Assembly: GCA_034769895.1 (NCBI GenBank)
Contig: CM068372.1
Coordinates: forward strand, 370,469,258-370,533,257
Direction of reading: 5' to 3'
DNA: 64,000 bases
Source of the DNA: Magicicada septendecula
Taxonomy: Eukaryota > Arthropoda > Insecta > Hemiptera > Cicadidae
Positions 1 to 11,342 of this stretch are shown piece after piece (the stretch's first letter is position 1; each line of letters begins with the position of its first letter). The notes below the pieces were generated by a model. The model ran no database searches, had not been told where the DNA came from, and was given only the letters and a program-made list of their open reading frames with translations. The position numbers were made by a program, and so were the translations under genes.

Positions 1-3000
1 GCCTATAAAACATTCAAATTAAGTGATAAACGTTTCGGAACATCACGAAACTTAATTAATTAATTGTTCTTAATTAATTAAATAATACAAAAAAAAATTT
101 TTTTAATTTAAAAAAAATTTTTTAATAAACAATTTCATTTTTACACGAACACATATTTATATATTTTGTAACACAACACAAAACACACTATTACCACGTT
201 TAGTTACAATGTTAAGATTTCTATTTGTTTGGTGTGTTTTTCTTAAATTCACAACAATGAAAGAATACATTGCACATTCGTCCTTAAAGGAATTCAACAA
301 AAATATATGCTTTAATCTCTGTTGAAAGAAAGAGGGATCCTCGTTTCAGAATTGTATAACTTCTGAGGTAAAGATTAATAAACAGACCACTGTAGTTCTC
401 GTCCACTTCTCTTATTAACCCTGTAGTTTCATATTACCGGTATACATATATATATATATATTATATAATAATATATAGTTATTTATTATATAATAATACA
501 TAGTTACATATTATACAAAATAAATTAATAATAATAATTGATTTAAAACTTTTTAATTTATTAATTATATCTGATGATGATAGTTATATTACTATCGAAA
601 CATTTGTAATTTACAAAATAAAAAGTATATTCTTGTTAAAAGTGTATTATTATTATTAATAATAAATAATTATATATTATTAATTTTACATATAATAATA
701 AATATTTATGTTACATATATATGACATTTTATATGAATAAAATAATATGACTAAAATTCATATAAATTATAATTTATTATCATTTAATATAGTAAATTTA
801 TATAATTATTTATTATATACATAATGTATACATACTTATTTTATAAACGTAAATACATATATTTACGCACATTTACGCACGAAATACGCACGGGAGTTTC
901 CATTTTTGTACCAAGAAAAGGTTATATAGATAGGTTTATAAAGAATTCTGACTTGGGGTGGTTAAACAAGTAATAAATTAATAATTAAAAAATCACTTAC
1001 TGCCAAAATGTTTCAATTTCCCGGGCGCCATCTCATATCTACAAGGATGTGGATATAAAGGATTCATTTGCCAAACACACAACAACAATATTATGTCTAA
1101 TGCTTATTTAATTAATTAAGTTGTAGCAAATTACAAGTATAACACTCTGTATGGATATTTCCTTAAGTAGAATCACTTCTCTTATCTTAACAATGAGTAT
1201 CTCTGAAATCGCGATTAATTAACATTTAATAATTTTCTAACACTTATAATTGTAAATTATAATCTACAATTGTATTTGGCAAATTTAGATTACTGTTTAG
1301 ATGATTTTTTAAGAATTTACTAATTGACGTTTTATTTCTCTTCAGTCGAATGCAGAGCACTGAGAGGCAGTTCTCAAGGTTAATTAATTATTAGTGTGAG
1401 TTCTTTGACTTGAATGAATTGAGTTTATTGACTTAACTCTAAAGTACCATTAGTTTGAGAGCGTTGATTATTCGTAGTTCATACTCTCGGTGACATCATG
1501 TGGTCCTCTGTGTTTAGTAGTTGCTGGTCTCCGTAGTCGTTGTAGATTACGTATCCCTTCGCGGTCACTGCACCTCACGATCACTGTTTAATTATTGAAG
1601 AATTCTCGAACTGTTCACTTTTCACGGCACACGTATTGTGTTGAATATGAGTGTCCTTAATTGATGTTGGTAAAGTTTATGTATAATGTTTTTTAAAGTA
1701 GTTCTTTAGATTGCTGATTTTATGTCTAATATCTCTGTGGTAGAATATGCACTGAGTCTCTCTGTTGATGTGTTCTGTATTATATAAAAGCTGCTGTAAT
1801 GTTTATAGTTTCTTGTGAATTATTTGTAATTGTAGAATGTCTGTTAATTGAATTTGTCTTCACTTAGTATTGTACTGTGTATCCGTATTCTCCGACACTT
1901 TGTTTAAATTACGGTGAAGTTAATTAATTGTAAAGTCTGTTTTACATGTTGACTTCGCGTGATATTACTTTATACTAATAGTCTGTCGAACGCGATTAAC
2001 TGTTCAACTCCCTTGCTATGAGTTTAGAATTTAGTGATAATTATAACAACGAGTTTCGTACGATTTGTCGTATTCACTTCATTGTTCACTTTGAGAAATT
2101 GAATGTTCGCACTGAAGTAACCGGTTAAGATGACTCGTGGTGATCACTTTGTAGATGAGTACTAGACTGCCGTTTTTCTGTTCTGAGATCTACCAAGTAA
2201 ACTCTCATCCCGCCTACCTCTGCTGAATCTTCCATCTGCTTGGATACTCTTATTGGTTCTTTAGCCAGTGTGACAAATTGTATATTCGTCATTGGTTTTC
2301 GAGTACCTCTGCTTTACAGGTGATTCTCTTGTCGAACTACCATTCGTCCCTGATTGTTCCTACAGCCGTTTTCTCTATTTACTAGGAATGTCATTCAAGC
2401 ACTCCAGAATTCGTGAGTTTCACTTTCCCCTTGTACATCAGGCGACATTTCTTTGTCTCTCGTGGCCGTCTCCTAGTGTCCAATTTCTGTTACGCTTTGA
2501 CATAGATACAATACTGGTATTGTTCGATCTGCTGCACCATTGTTTATCTTCAAGTTGCACTCTGGCTTTGTTTTGAGTCTGGAACGAATCTTCCTTTGTA
2601 ATCACGACTTTCGTCAAATTTCTACGTTGCAATTGTTCTGGCATCTAATGTTGTACCGTATCGAATTGACAAACTCTTTGCTTTCAGTCTGTGTCAAAGT
2701 TTTAAAAAGGGTAGATTGGTTTATTGGGGGGTTATGCCTTTCTTCCCTCAGACCAGCTGCCTGATGCGAAATACAACGTCTCACATACATCTAGTAAGTG
2801 TCACTCTTTTTGTCAAACAATTAACTTTACAGCCGTAACACATCAAGCTGTCTGTAGGTTACAATGCCAAAAGGACAGTCTTACAAACTTTCCCTTCACA
2901 CACCCTCACATACTTCTTTGTCAAATATAACTGCTAGTACACATTATTTTTAGCTATTATTTACTACTTGTACAATTTTATAAATATTTTTCAAAAATAA

Positions 3001-3579
3001 ACGTTACAGGTTTCTGTAAATTTATCGAATCCATCCGGTTTTTACAACGGTAGGCCTATGTCATCTTTAGCCTCAAAATGCACTTAATTCCATTATTCTC
3101 CTAAAACAAAGAGTATTGACCGTTAGCAAAACATTTTAATTGCTAATCATAAACATTAACTACTATATCAATGGTTAATGTATGTTGAATCATTATGCCT
3201 ACTGTATATATCCAAACCCTGTTATATTTTATAAAAAATGTATGGGGAGTGTGTACTTAAAATTATATAAAAATGTCGGTGTGTATCTTCAATATAATAT
3301 ATTCTTTAAAAAAATTACTTAAATTTAAATGTTATACCTAATTCCTTCATTATAACAATATGTGACAAAATGAAAAAATATTGTTACGACGGTCTCACTG
3401 ATCGTCGTATGGTACAGTGGAAAACAAAATACAAGATATTAATGAAGTCACTAAAAACCAGTTTTAATTATCAAAATTAATGTCTACAATCAACAAGTTA
3501 TTCAACAAGATTGTACTCGTACAATAATTCAAATTATTGTTTGTCCACATGCAATAATAATGTCAACTAATTGACAACT
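1..3579. other. AT-rich non-coding DNA with no recognisable gene
   Basis: No long open frame and no recognisable protein family appears on either strand. The first 1.3 kb is extremely AT-rich, with TA runs near 446-520 and many TAATTA-type tracts. From about 1340 to 2930 the composition is more balanced and the + strand is T-rich, as in an untranslated or non-coding transcript, but I found no splice or coding signal that would support a gene. Confidence 0.5.
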
Positions 3580-3870
3580 TGAAACGCACTGAGTAATCGC
3601 CCGAAGTAAAATGAAACTAAGTTTACGTCGCTGAATGCTTATATTTATACCCCGCTGAGATTCCAGAATAATCTGTCACTTCGGATGACGTGTTAAACGA
3701 ACAGGCGCTTTAGAATCCACTAGAAACAGTGTCCTTGAACTCGGTACGATGACCGCGCGGTCTAGAATAGTCTCGATTCACGTAATAAGTGTCACGTAAT
3801 CGTCTTTCATCACAAAGCAGCAGCAATATGTACGCGCGCAATTACAACTACAGCTGGGCTCTGCCGGAAT
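3580..3870. promoter_or_regulatory. CpG-rich patch with TATA-like box and 12-bp palindrome
   Basis: This patch has clearly more CpG than its surroundings. It contains a perfect 12-bp palindrome GACCGCGCGGTC at 3751-3762 and, read on the - strand, TATAAATA at 3642-3649. Both suggest a promoter, but no transcript start or coding exon is evident. It lies directly beside the left end of the MULE insertion, so before that insertion it was adjacent to the intron of the - strand X-box gene at 9.9 kb. The promoter call is inference. Confidence 0.2.
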
Positions 3871-4195
3871 AGCCGAGATGATTGGGGTACAGCTTTTCTA
3901 AAATAAATTTTCTAAAAATATAATTTCTAAAAATTTATTTTCTAATAATAAATGATTTCTAAAATATTATCTTCTATAAATAAGTGATTTCTAAAAAATC
4001 ATTTTCTAACAATATGTGATTTCCAAAAACTATTTCTATGGATTAGAAACTTTTTTAGAAAAAAAATTCGTTTGAATATGTTTTCGAATACGTTGTGAAC
4101 TTTGCTTTATTAAACAAAAAATTCATTGAGTTCAAGCGTAACCTTTAACGTCAACAAGGTTTTTCGAAAATAAATTATCAAGTAAACTTTGTACG

Positions 4196-4809
4196 ATGGT
4201 GGTTGAATTAGTAGCATCCCGAAAATCAAATTTTCTACACATTGATGGGTTCTTATACTATTACCGAAGAGAAAGTAAAGGACGGACTTATTGGAAATGT
4301 AAAAAGTGTTCCGAGTGTTCAGCTACAGCTATCACATCTAGTGACGATGCAGAAATAATTATTCATAAAGGACCAGATAAGTCGCCACATATTCATGCAC
4401 CTGATTTAGAAGCAGTAAATGCGTTGAAAATCGTGAATAAGTTAAAGCGAGTTGCTACTGAACACCCTGAAGCACCGCCAGCACAAGTATTGAGAAATGA
4501 GCTTCATGAGGTTCCATCAGGTACATGTAAAATATTTTTGAACATGGATTATTTTTGAACGTGGATATTTTTGATCACGTGTAATTTTTTTATGATTTAG
4601 GAATCTTATCTCAACTACCAGATCGGCCAAATCTTAGGAAAACGATTACTCGTGAACGTTTAAAAAGTATGCCAGCTAATCCAATGAATTTGAAAGATCT
4701 GAATGAAATACCAGATACCTATAAGCAAACAATCTATTCCTCCACGCTATCTTCCAGCATTATGGTGTCAGCACGATGCTGTGTTGCAACGTACGGCGAG
4801 AACGAATAA
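4196..4809 (+). pseudogene. FLYWCH zinc-finger MULE transposase, N-terminal remnant
   Basis: The ORF starts at ATG 4196 and runs in frame to 4520, where a donor CAG|GTACAT ends exon 1 in phase 1. An acceptor at 4599-4600 opens exon 2 (4601-4809, stop TAA) in the matching phase. Residues ~15-70 form a FLYWCH-type zinc finger: a GFLYYY start, W-K-C, a second C-x-x-C pair and an H-x-H end. The spliced second exon continues with LPDRPNLRKT, a sequence typical of the segment after FLYWCH in MULE transposases of arthropods. The protein stops at about 177 residues, before any DDE/MULE catalytic domain, so most of the transposase is lost. Reading through the intron gives a 120-residue ORF, which I think is not the natural product. 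Confidence 0.65.
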
Positions 4810-5842
<1,033 letters not shown>

Positions 5843-6080
5843 TTCCCTGCCTTTTTATTGCGGTAGTCATAATAATAAAATGGAAACGTAAACATTACAT
5901 AACTGAGATATGCTTGCCTGCCACGAACGATATATTTTCTCTCATACATGATTTACATTAAAATGAAAAAATTATAATTTTATTGCCTGGCAACAAAATT
6001 ATTTTATTTTTAACAATTACCGTTGTTTGAAAAAGTTTAAATGAATTTTCAAGTACTTTACTCTTGTTACAACGTAAAAG

Positions 6081-6540
6081 GTTGCAGGTAAACTACCCCT
6101 TCTCCTTAACCGATCTTCACCAAAATCAAAAAGCCTTGAGTTCTCTACAATTCAGTGACGTATGCAAAAAATTATTTGATTCTGTTTGAATTTGCGGCTG
6201 TTATCGTTTGCCATAAAAAATACCCTTGTTAAAACATAAAACGTTGCAGGTAAACTACCCCTTTCCTTTAACCGATCTTCACCAAAAACAATAGGTCTTG
6301 AGAACTCCATAATTCAGGGCTGTATGCGAAACATTATTTGATTCTGTTTGAATTTGCGGCTGTTATCGTTTGCAAAAAAAAAATTACCATTGATAAAAAA
6401 ACCGTTGTAGGTAAACTACCCCTTTCCCTCAACCGATCTTCACCAAAAACAATAGGTCGTGAGTACTCTACAAATAAGGGCTGTATGCAAAAAATTATTT
6501 GATTCTGTTTGAATTTGAGTCTGTTATCGTTTGGCATAGA
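6081..6540 (+). repeat. ~160-bp tandem repeat array, 3 copies
   Basis: Each unit begins GTTGCAGGTAAACTACCCCT (6081, 6243, 6404) and ends with a block around GCGGCTGTTATCGTTTGC, giving periods of 162 and 161 bp. The array is followed at 6551-6592 by a CAGA-rich simple repeat and then by the GGAGAACCATACATGAC segment. The same order recurs at 6860-7700, so the whole module is duplicated. Confidence 0.9.
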
Positions 6541-6550
6541 AAAAAAATCT

Positions 6551-6592
6551 ACAGACACATAGACAGATAGACAGACAGATAGACACACAGAC
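6551..6592 (+). repeat. CAGA/TAGA simple repeat
   Basis: Short degenerate run of CAGA and TAGA units terminating the first ~160-bp array. Confidence 0.85.
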
Positions 6593-6859
6593 CCCTTTTC
6601 GAAAATATCGGTATGGAGAACCATACATGACTTCCATATTCTAAGATTTATATTTAAAATCATTTTCAGCCAAACAGCCAGGCTGTGTCTTACCTGCCTT
6701 TTTATTGCTGTATTAAATGAAAAATATTATATTACATTAAAATGAAAAAATTATAATTTTATTGCCTGGCAACAAAATTATTTTATTTTTAACAATTACC
6801 ATTGTTTCAAAAAGTTTAAATAAATTTTCAAGTACTTTACTCTTGTTAAAACGTAAAAG

Positions 6860-7640
6860 GTTGCAGGTAAACTACCCCTTCCCCTTAACCGATCTTCACC
6901 AAAATCGAAAGTCACTGAGATCTCTACAATTCAGGGACGTATGCAAAAATTTATTTGATTCTGTTTGAATTTGCGGCTGTTATCGTTTGCCATAGAAAAT
7001 ACGCTTGATAAAAAAACGTTGCTGGTAAACTACCCCTTCCCCTTAACCGATCTTCACCAAAAACAATAGGTCTTGAGTACTCTACAAATCAGGGCTGTAT
7101 GCAAAACATTATTTGATTCTGTTTGAATTTGCGGCTGTTATCGTTTGCCATAGAAAATACCCTTGTTAAAAAAACGTTGCAGGTAAACTACCCCTTTCCC
7201 TCAACCGATCTTCACCAAAAACAATAGGTCTTGAGAACTCTACAATTTAGGGCTGTATGCAAATAATCTATTGATTCTGTTTGAATTTGCGGCTGTTATC
7301 GTTTGCCATAGGAAATACCCTTGTTAAAACATAAAACGTTACAGGTAAACTACCCCTTTCCCTTAACCGATCTTCACCAAAATCAACAGATCTTGAGAAC
7401 TCTACAATTCAGGGCTGTATGCGAAACATTATTTGATTCTGTTTGAATTTGCGGCTGTTATCGTTTGCCAAACAAACAAAATTACCCTTGCTAAAAAAAA
7501 ACCGTTGCAGGTAAACTACCCCTTTCCCTCAACCGATCTTCACCAAAAACAATAGGTCGCGAGTACTCTGCAAATCAGAGCTGTATGCAAAAAATTTTTG
7601 ATTCTGTTTGAATTTGCGGCAGTTATCGTTTGCCATAGAA
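6860..7640 (+). repeat. ~160-bp tandem repeat array, 5 copies
   Basis: Units start at 6860, 7018, 7176, 7338 and 7504 (periods 158, 158, 162, 166) and are close variants of the array at 6081-6540. Upstream, 6686-6860 repeats 5830-6080 almost exactly, confirming that the arrays are parts of one duplicated module. Confidence 0.9.
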
Positions 7641-7649
7641 AGAATCTAT

Positions 7650-7700
7650 AGACAGACAGACAGACAGACAGACATACAGACAGATAGACAGACAGACACT
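7650..7700 (+). repeat. (CAGA)n simple repeat
   Basis: CAGA run with a few TAGA/TACA variants, directly after the second ~160-bp array. It is followed by a ~109-bp unit that recurs at 9594-9705. Confidence 0.9.
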
Positions 7701-7736
7701 TTTCGGAAAACGACTTTTTTTCATGTTTTGAGTGTA

Positions 7737-7820
7737 GTAGAATCAGAATCTGCAATAATCTCGAACACGATTTTTTTTGCCATCACCATACTTCCATTCC
7801 TTAAGGAATATGGAAGTAAA
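7737..7820 (+). repeat. 84-bp LINE target-site duplication, left copy
   Basis: Identical at all 84 positions to 9510-9593. It lies at the 5' side of the LINE insertion. A third, diverged copy of the same segment (several substitutions) is at about 9622-9705, so the target was one unit of a short tandem repeat. Confidence 0.85.
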
Positions 7821-9509
7821 TATCAGCATTATGAGTGATAATGCTGGCGTGATCAGGAGATGGACAGAACACTTCGAAGAGTTGCTAGGCTCAGTTGGGG
7901 AGGCTTCGATGGAGGCATCTGAGAATGAAGAGGAGGTAGGAGAATTCGAGGATGATAGAGAGGAGTTGGTGCCATCCTATGACGAGGTGTATGAAGCTCT
8001 AGAAAAGCTTAAAAATAACAAGGCAGCAGGTTCCGATGGTTTACCAGGGGAACTATTAAAGAGCGCAGGAGGAGATTTCATAAAGGAATTTGCCCATCTT
8101 ATAGAGCGAATATGGCTGGAGGAGGTAATGCCTGATGAGTGGAACAATGGGGTGGTGTGTTTAATACATAAAAAGGGTGATCCGCTTATATGTAAAAATT
8201 ATAGGGGCATCTCTCTACTTAATACAGCATATAAGGTATTGTCCAACATCATATTTTCTAGGCTGCTTCCCTACGCTGAGGAAAACATAAAAGAATATCA
8301 GTGTGGATTCACTAGGAATAGGTCAACAACAGACCAAATATTTACACTAAGGCAAATCCTGGAAAAAACGTTGGAATATGGAGTGCCCACTCACCATCTC
8401 TTTGTGGATTTCCAGTCGGCATATGATTCAATCAACCGGAAAATGCTATATAGAGCTATGAAGGAGTTGCATATACCATCTAAGTTGGTGCGTATGGTTG
8501 GAGTAGTTATGTCCAATTCTAAGTGCCAAATCAGAATACAATCAAATCTATCTAACTCCTTAAAAACATTGAATGGGTTGAAACAAGGAGATGCCTTAGC
8601 ATGTCTGTTGTTCAACATAGCTCTAGAAAAGGTCATCAGGGATTCAGGAATTCAAACTAGCGGACACATATTTCACAAGGAGGTACAGCTTCTGGCCTAT
8701 GCCGATGACATTGACGTCATAAGTAGGTCTGAATCTGGCTTAAAGGAAGCCTTTCAGGAACTGGAGTTGTCCGCTAAGGCTATGGGCTTGGTTATAAACC
8801 AAAGCAAAACCAAATATATGGTTGTAGGTGCCAATACTCGTACCCTGTCCCTGCGCATTAACGATTATGAATTTGAAAAGGTTCAGGGTTTTCCATATCT
8901 CGGGTCATATGTGGACTCTGGAAATGACTCCTCTAGAGATATTGAAAGACGAATATTATCTGCTAATAGGTGTTACTACGGACTGGTGAAACATTTTAAA
9001 TCAAAATTAATAACTAAAGATACAAAAGCCTCCCTATACAAGACCTTGATTAGACCAGTCCTGATGTACGGCTCGGAATGCTGGGTGTTAAAAAAACTAG
9101 ATGAGCAGAGACTATCCGTTTTTGAGAGGAGGGTACTGAGGAGAATCTATGGCCCTGTGAGGGAAAACAACATTTGGAGGCGACTGCATAATCGAGAGTT
9201 GTACGAAAGGTTTAAAGATCTTCCGATCGTGCAACTCATACAAATTAACAGATTGCGTTGGGCTGGTCATGTGCAGAGAATGGCGGAGGATAGAATCCCA
9301 AAAAGAGTGATGAATTATTTGCCGATGGGAAGGAGAAGGAGGGGAAGACCGCGTACAAGATGGCTGGACCAGGTTGGTAAGGAGGCAGTGAGGCTGGGTG
9401 CAGCAAACTGGTGGACATTGGCTGGGAGTAGAGACCAGTGGGGAAGATTTCTTTTGAAGGCCAGGGCCCGGACTGGGCTGTAGCGCCGAGGATGTATGTA
9501 TGTATGTAT
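7821..9509 (+). mobile_element. 5'-truncated non-LTR retrotransposon (RTE-like), recent
   Basis: The insertion is bounded by an 84-bp perfect direct repeat. It begins inside the coding frame without an endonuclease domain and ends after a short 3' UTR with a tail of ATGT units (about 9491-9510). Short tandem tails rather than poly(A) are typical of RTE-like and some other LINE clades. The uninterrupted frame and identical flanks suggest a young insertion. The clade is inferred; I could not build a tree. Confidence 0.85.
7831..9483 (+). CDS. Non-LTR reverse transcriptase, partial but open
   Basis: About 550 residues from ATG 7831 to stop TAG at 9481-9483. The frame stays open 5' of this ATG into target DNA because the element is truncated. 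Reverse transcriptase blocks are present in order: HKKGD and NYRGISLL (fingers), GFTRNRSTTDQI, motif A FVDF near residue 191 (first catalytic Asp), motif B GLKQGDALACLLFN, motif C YADD near residue 290 (two catalytic Asp), motif D with GLVINQSKTKYM and motif E YLGS. A basic tail GRRRRGRPRTRW follows the thumb region. No apurinic endonuclease domain is present, so the copy cannot move alone even though the polymerase appears intact. The product would make cDNA from its own RNA at a nicked chromosomal site. Confidence 0.9.
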   Translation: MSDNAGVIRRWTEHFEELLGSVGEASMEASENEEEVGEFEDDREELVPSYDEVYEALEKLKNNKAAGSDGLPGELLKSAGGDFIKEFAHLIERIWLEEVMPDEWNNGVVCLIHKKGDPLICKNYRGISLLNTAYKVLSNIIFSRLLPYAEENIKEYQCGFTRNRSTTDQIFTLRQILEKTLEYGVPTHHLFVDFQSAYDSINRKMLYRAMKELHIPSKLVRMVGVVMSNSKCQIRIQSNLSNSLKTLNGLKQGDALACLLFNIALEKVIRDSGIQTSGHIFHKEVQLLAYADDIDVISRSESGLKEAFQELELSAKAMGLVINQSKTKYMVVGANTRTLSLRINDYEFEKVQGFPYLGSYVDSGNDSSRDIERRILSANRCYYGLVKHFKSKLITKDTKASLYKTLIRPVLMYGSECWVLKKLDEQRLSVFERRVLRRIYGPVRENNIWRRLHNRELYERFKDLPIVQLIQINRLRWAGHVQRMAEDRIPKRVMNYLPMGRRRRGRPRTRWLDQVGKEAVRLGAANWWTLAGSRDQWGRFLLKARARTGL

Positions 9510-9593
9510 GTAGAATCAGAATCTGCAATAATCTCGAACACGATTTTTTTTGCCATCACCATACTTCCATTCCTTAAGGAATATGGAAGTAAA
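9510..9593 (+). repeat. 84-bp LINE target-site duplication, right copy
   Basis: Perfect match to 7737-7820. The next unit (9594-9705) is a diverged relative, showing the original tandem context. Confidence 0.85.
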
Positions 9594-9850
9594 ACGACTT
9601 TTTTTCATGTTTTGAGTGTAGTACAATCAGAATCTGCAAGAATCTCGAACACGATTTTTTTTGCCATCACCATACTTCCATTTCCTTAAGGAATATGGAA
9701 GTAAAAAGGATTAGAAAATATTTTTTAGAAAAACTGACTCCCAACGAGCCGAGATACTTGAAGAACGTTCCGTATTAAATAAAATTATCATAGTAAATTG
9801 AGTCACCATTACAAAAACAGGATAAAACTGAAAAATACTTGTAAACTTAC

Positions 9851-9927
9851 CACGTGTTGGGTAAACCAAATGTATATTGTTTGTGACAGATTGGACACGA
9901 CCATAATTTTTCTTCGCTCATTTTCAT
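9851..9927 (-). CDS. First coding exon of unidentified zinc-binding (CPIC) protein
   Basis: Read on the - strand, ATG at 9927 (a second in-frame ATG at 9921) opens a 25-codon exon ending at a strong donor GTG|GTAAGTTT (exon end 9851, phase 2). The peptide contains W-S-C-P-I-C-H-K-Q-Y, which looks like the first half of a C2H2 or related zinc finger. I do not recognise the protein. The following exon should lie at lower coordinates; the MULE at 3880-9746 now sits in this intron, and I could not find exon 2 in 1-3879. A perfect X-box 35 bp upstream of the ATG suggests control by an RFX factor and hence a ciliary role; this is inference. It could be a chance ORF, but codons, start, donor and promoter motif agree. 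Confidence 0.45.
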
Positions 9928-9961
9928 AAGAACAAAAACACAAACAAATCCAAGCAATTAT

Positions 9962-9975
9962 GTTACCACGGTAAC
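9962..9975 (-). promoter_or_regulatory. Perfect RFX X-box (GTTACC-2-GGTAAC)
   Basis: The 14 bp fit the X-box consensus GTNRCC(N0-3)RGYAAC on both strands. It lies 35 bp upstream of the ATG of the - strand CPIC exon. X-boxes close to the start codon mark RFX-driven cilium genes in animals. The link to this exon is inferred from position. Confidence 0.5.
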
Positions 9976-10771
9976 CAAACGAACGAATTCTGTATCTAGC
10001 TGTAATTAAATAATACATCATTAGCTTTTGTAAAAACGTTACAAACCTATAGATTTCCAATGAAAATGTGAGCCTATTTGTTAATTATATCTAAAGATAA
10101 TATGTTATCCGCACATAAAAGTAGTTAACTCTTTCAACAATTGGTCCACAAAAGTGGATTAATGTTCGAATTGTATAAGGGCTCACTTCGCTCGTCGCAA
10201 TTTTATATATATATTGTAATATAATTAATATTACAAATATATTAAAATAAAATAGATAGTAAGAATTATGTTGCCTGCTAATAAATGTGGTCTGAATCTC
10301 GGTGTTGAACTCGCCGATGATACAGCTCCACTTTGGATTCACCAATTACAAAGAATAAATTAAATATAAATAATGTTTTATAATTAAGTGTGATGGATTG
10401 ATAATAAAATAAAATTTTGTAAGTTATGAAATTTTTACTAATACTTAGTAAAAATGTTTAATTGGTTAATTTAATTAATTAATTAATTAATTAATTAATT
10501 AATTAATTAATTAATTAATTAATTGTGTGTGTACTTTTCTCAGATATTTATTCTAGCACTGTAAATTATTTTTGTTTAGAAGAAAAAAAAAATAGTTAAC
10601 ATTCATCATACAAATAAATACAACTCTTGTAACTGAATAATGATGTTCATTTATTGACATTCAAAATTATGCGCCATTCAAACTGCGCATGGCCAAGGCA
10701 TTGGCTGATATGTGCTCCAGTCGGTAGCGAACAAGATTAACAAAATATATTTTTTACAAGGTTAAGTAATT
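9976..10771. other. Intergenic DNA, no firm gene
   Basis: A 31-codon frame (10268-10363, +) with a non-random look ends at a stop overlapping AATAAA. It has no homolog known to me and no clear splice sites. A TTAA/ATTA tetranucleotide tract occupies 10470-10524. Confidence 0.4.
10470..10524. repeat. (TTAA)n tetranucleotide repeat
   Basis: About 13 near-perfect TTAA/AATT units in a row. Confidence 0.95.
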
Positions 10772-10830
10772 ATGGTTCTTTTAACGAGTCGAAATGGTCA
10801 GAGGGCAAGGAACAAGATACATTCTTACAG
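10772..10830 (+). other. Possible first coding exon, unidentified
   Basis: ATG at 10772 opens 19 codons of a basic peptide (M-V-L-L-T-S-R-N-G-Q...) that runs into a possible donor ACAG|GTATTC at 10831 in phase 2. The ~100 bp upstream are less AT-rich than the rest and may hold a promoter. I know of no homolog. It is short enough to arise by chance. Confidence 0.2.
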
Positions 10831-11153
10831 GTATTCTTAAACTAAATTATTATGGCTGAAATAAAACAATATTATTATTTAAATTGTCAATTATGAAAAT
10901 TAATATCGAACCATTCGTCAAAATGACGTCACTCCCTTCAAGCTGGCTGTGTCTCGTACTGGTTCGGAAATCAAGTATGGCTGCCGTCACCTCGATGTTA
11001 GCTGCTATACTGCTGGAACTGGTTGGGCTTCTCCCGCAGAAATAAATGAATATTCCCTTCTCTGCGAAGTAGTGATGGTCCAGGAATATGGTGTAGAGTG
11101 TTCTTCTCTACGATGTAGAGAAACTTCTTTTTTTGTTCTCTCTACGATGTCGA

Positions 11154-11178
11154 GAAGAAGAAGAAGAAGAAGAAGAAG
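11154..11178 (+). repeat. (GAA)n trinucleotide repeat
   Basis: Eight GAA units within a possible 5' UTR. They follow two copies of CTCTACGATGT.GAGA (near 11107 and 11140). Confidence 0.9.
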
Positions 11179-11263
11179 TTTCTCTTCTCCTGCGATGTCG
11201 TTTCGTGGTAGGTTACTTGTGAAGTGTCCGGTGTTCAAATATGTGTATTTGTGTTCTGCTAAT

Positions 11264-11342
11264 ATGGTCCAAAATCGTCTCAAACTGGCCGTTGATTTCT
11301 TGTGCTTGTGTTTGATGGTGTTATTACTGTTGTTTGGAATTA
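11264..11342 (+). other. Possible signal-peptide exon, candidate exon 1 of the BMP-like gene
   Basis: ATG at 11264 begins 26 codons with a short basic start (M-V-Q-N-R-L-K) and then a hydrophobic core with LCLCLMVLLLLFGI, like a secretory signal. A possible donor A|GTGAGG at 11343 leaves phase 1, the phase needed by the propeptide exon at 18805. The ~340 bp upstream are relatively GC-rich, include GACGTCAC (CRE-like, 10924) and look like a 5' UTR. Linking it straight to 18805 would omit the N-terminal propeptide that BMP ligands normally have, so at least one exon would still be missing. The link is inference. Confidence 0.25.

Noticed and set aside
7608-7838. ORF with RQTDRQTD repeats
   Set aside because: Product of the CAGA simple repeat running into the LINE target site.
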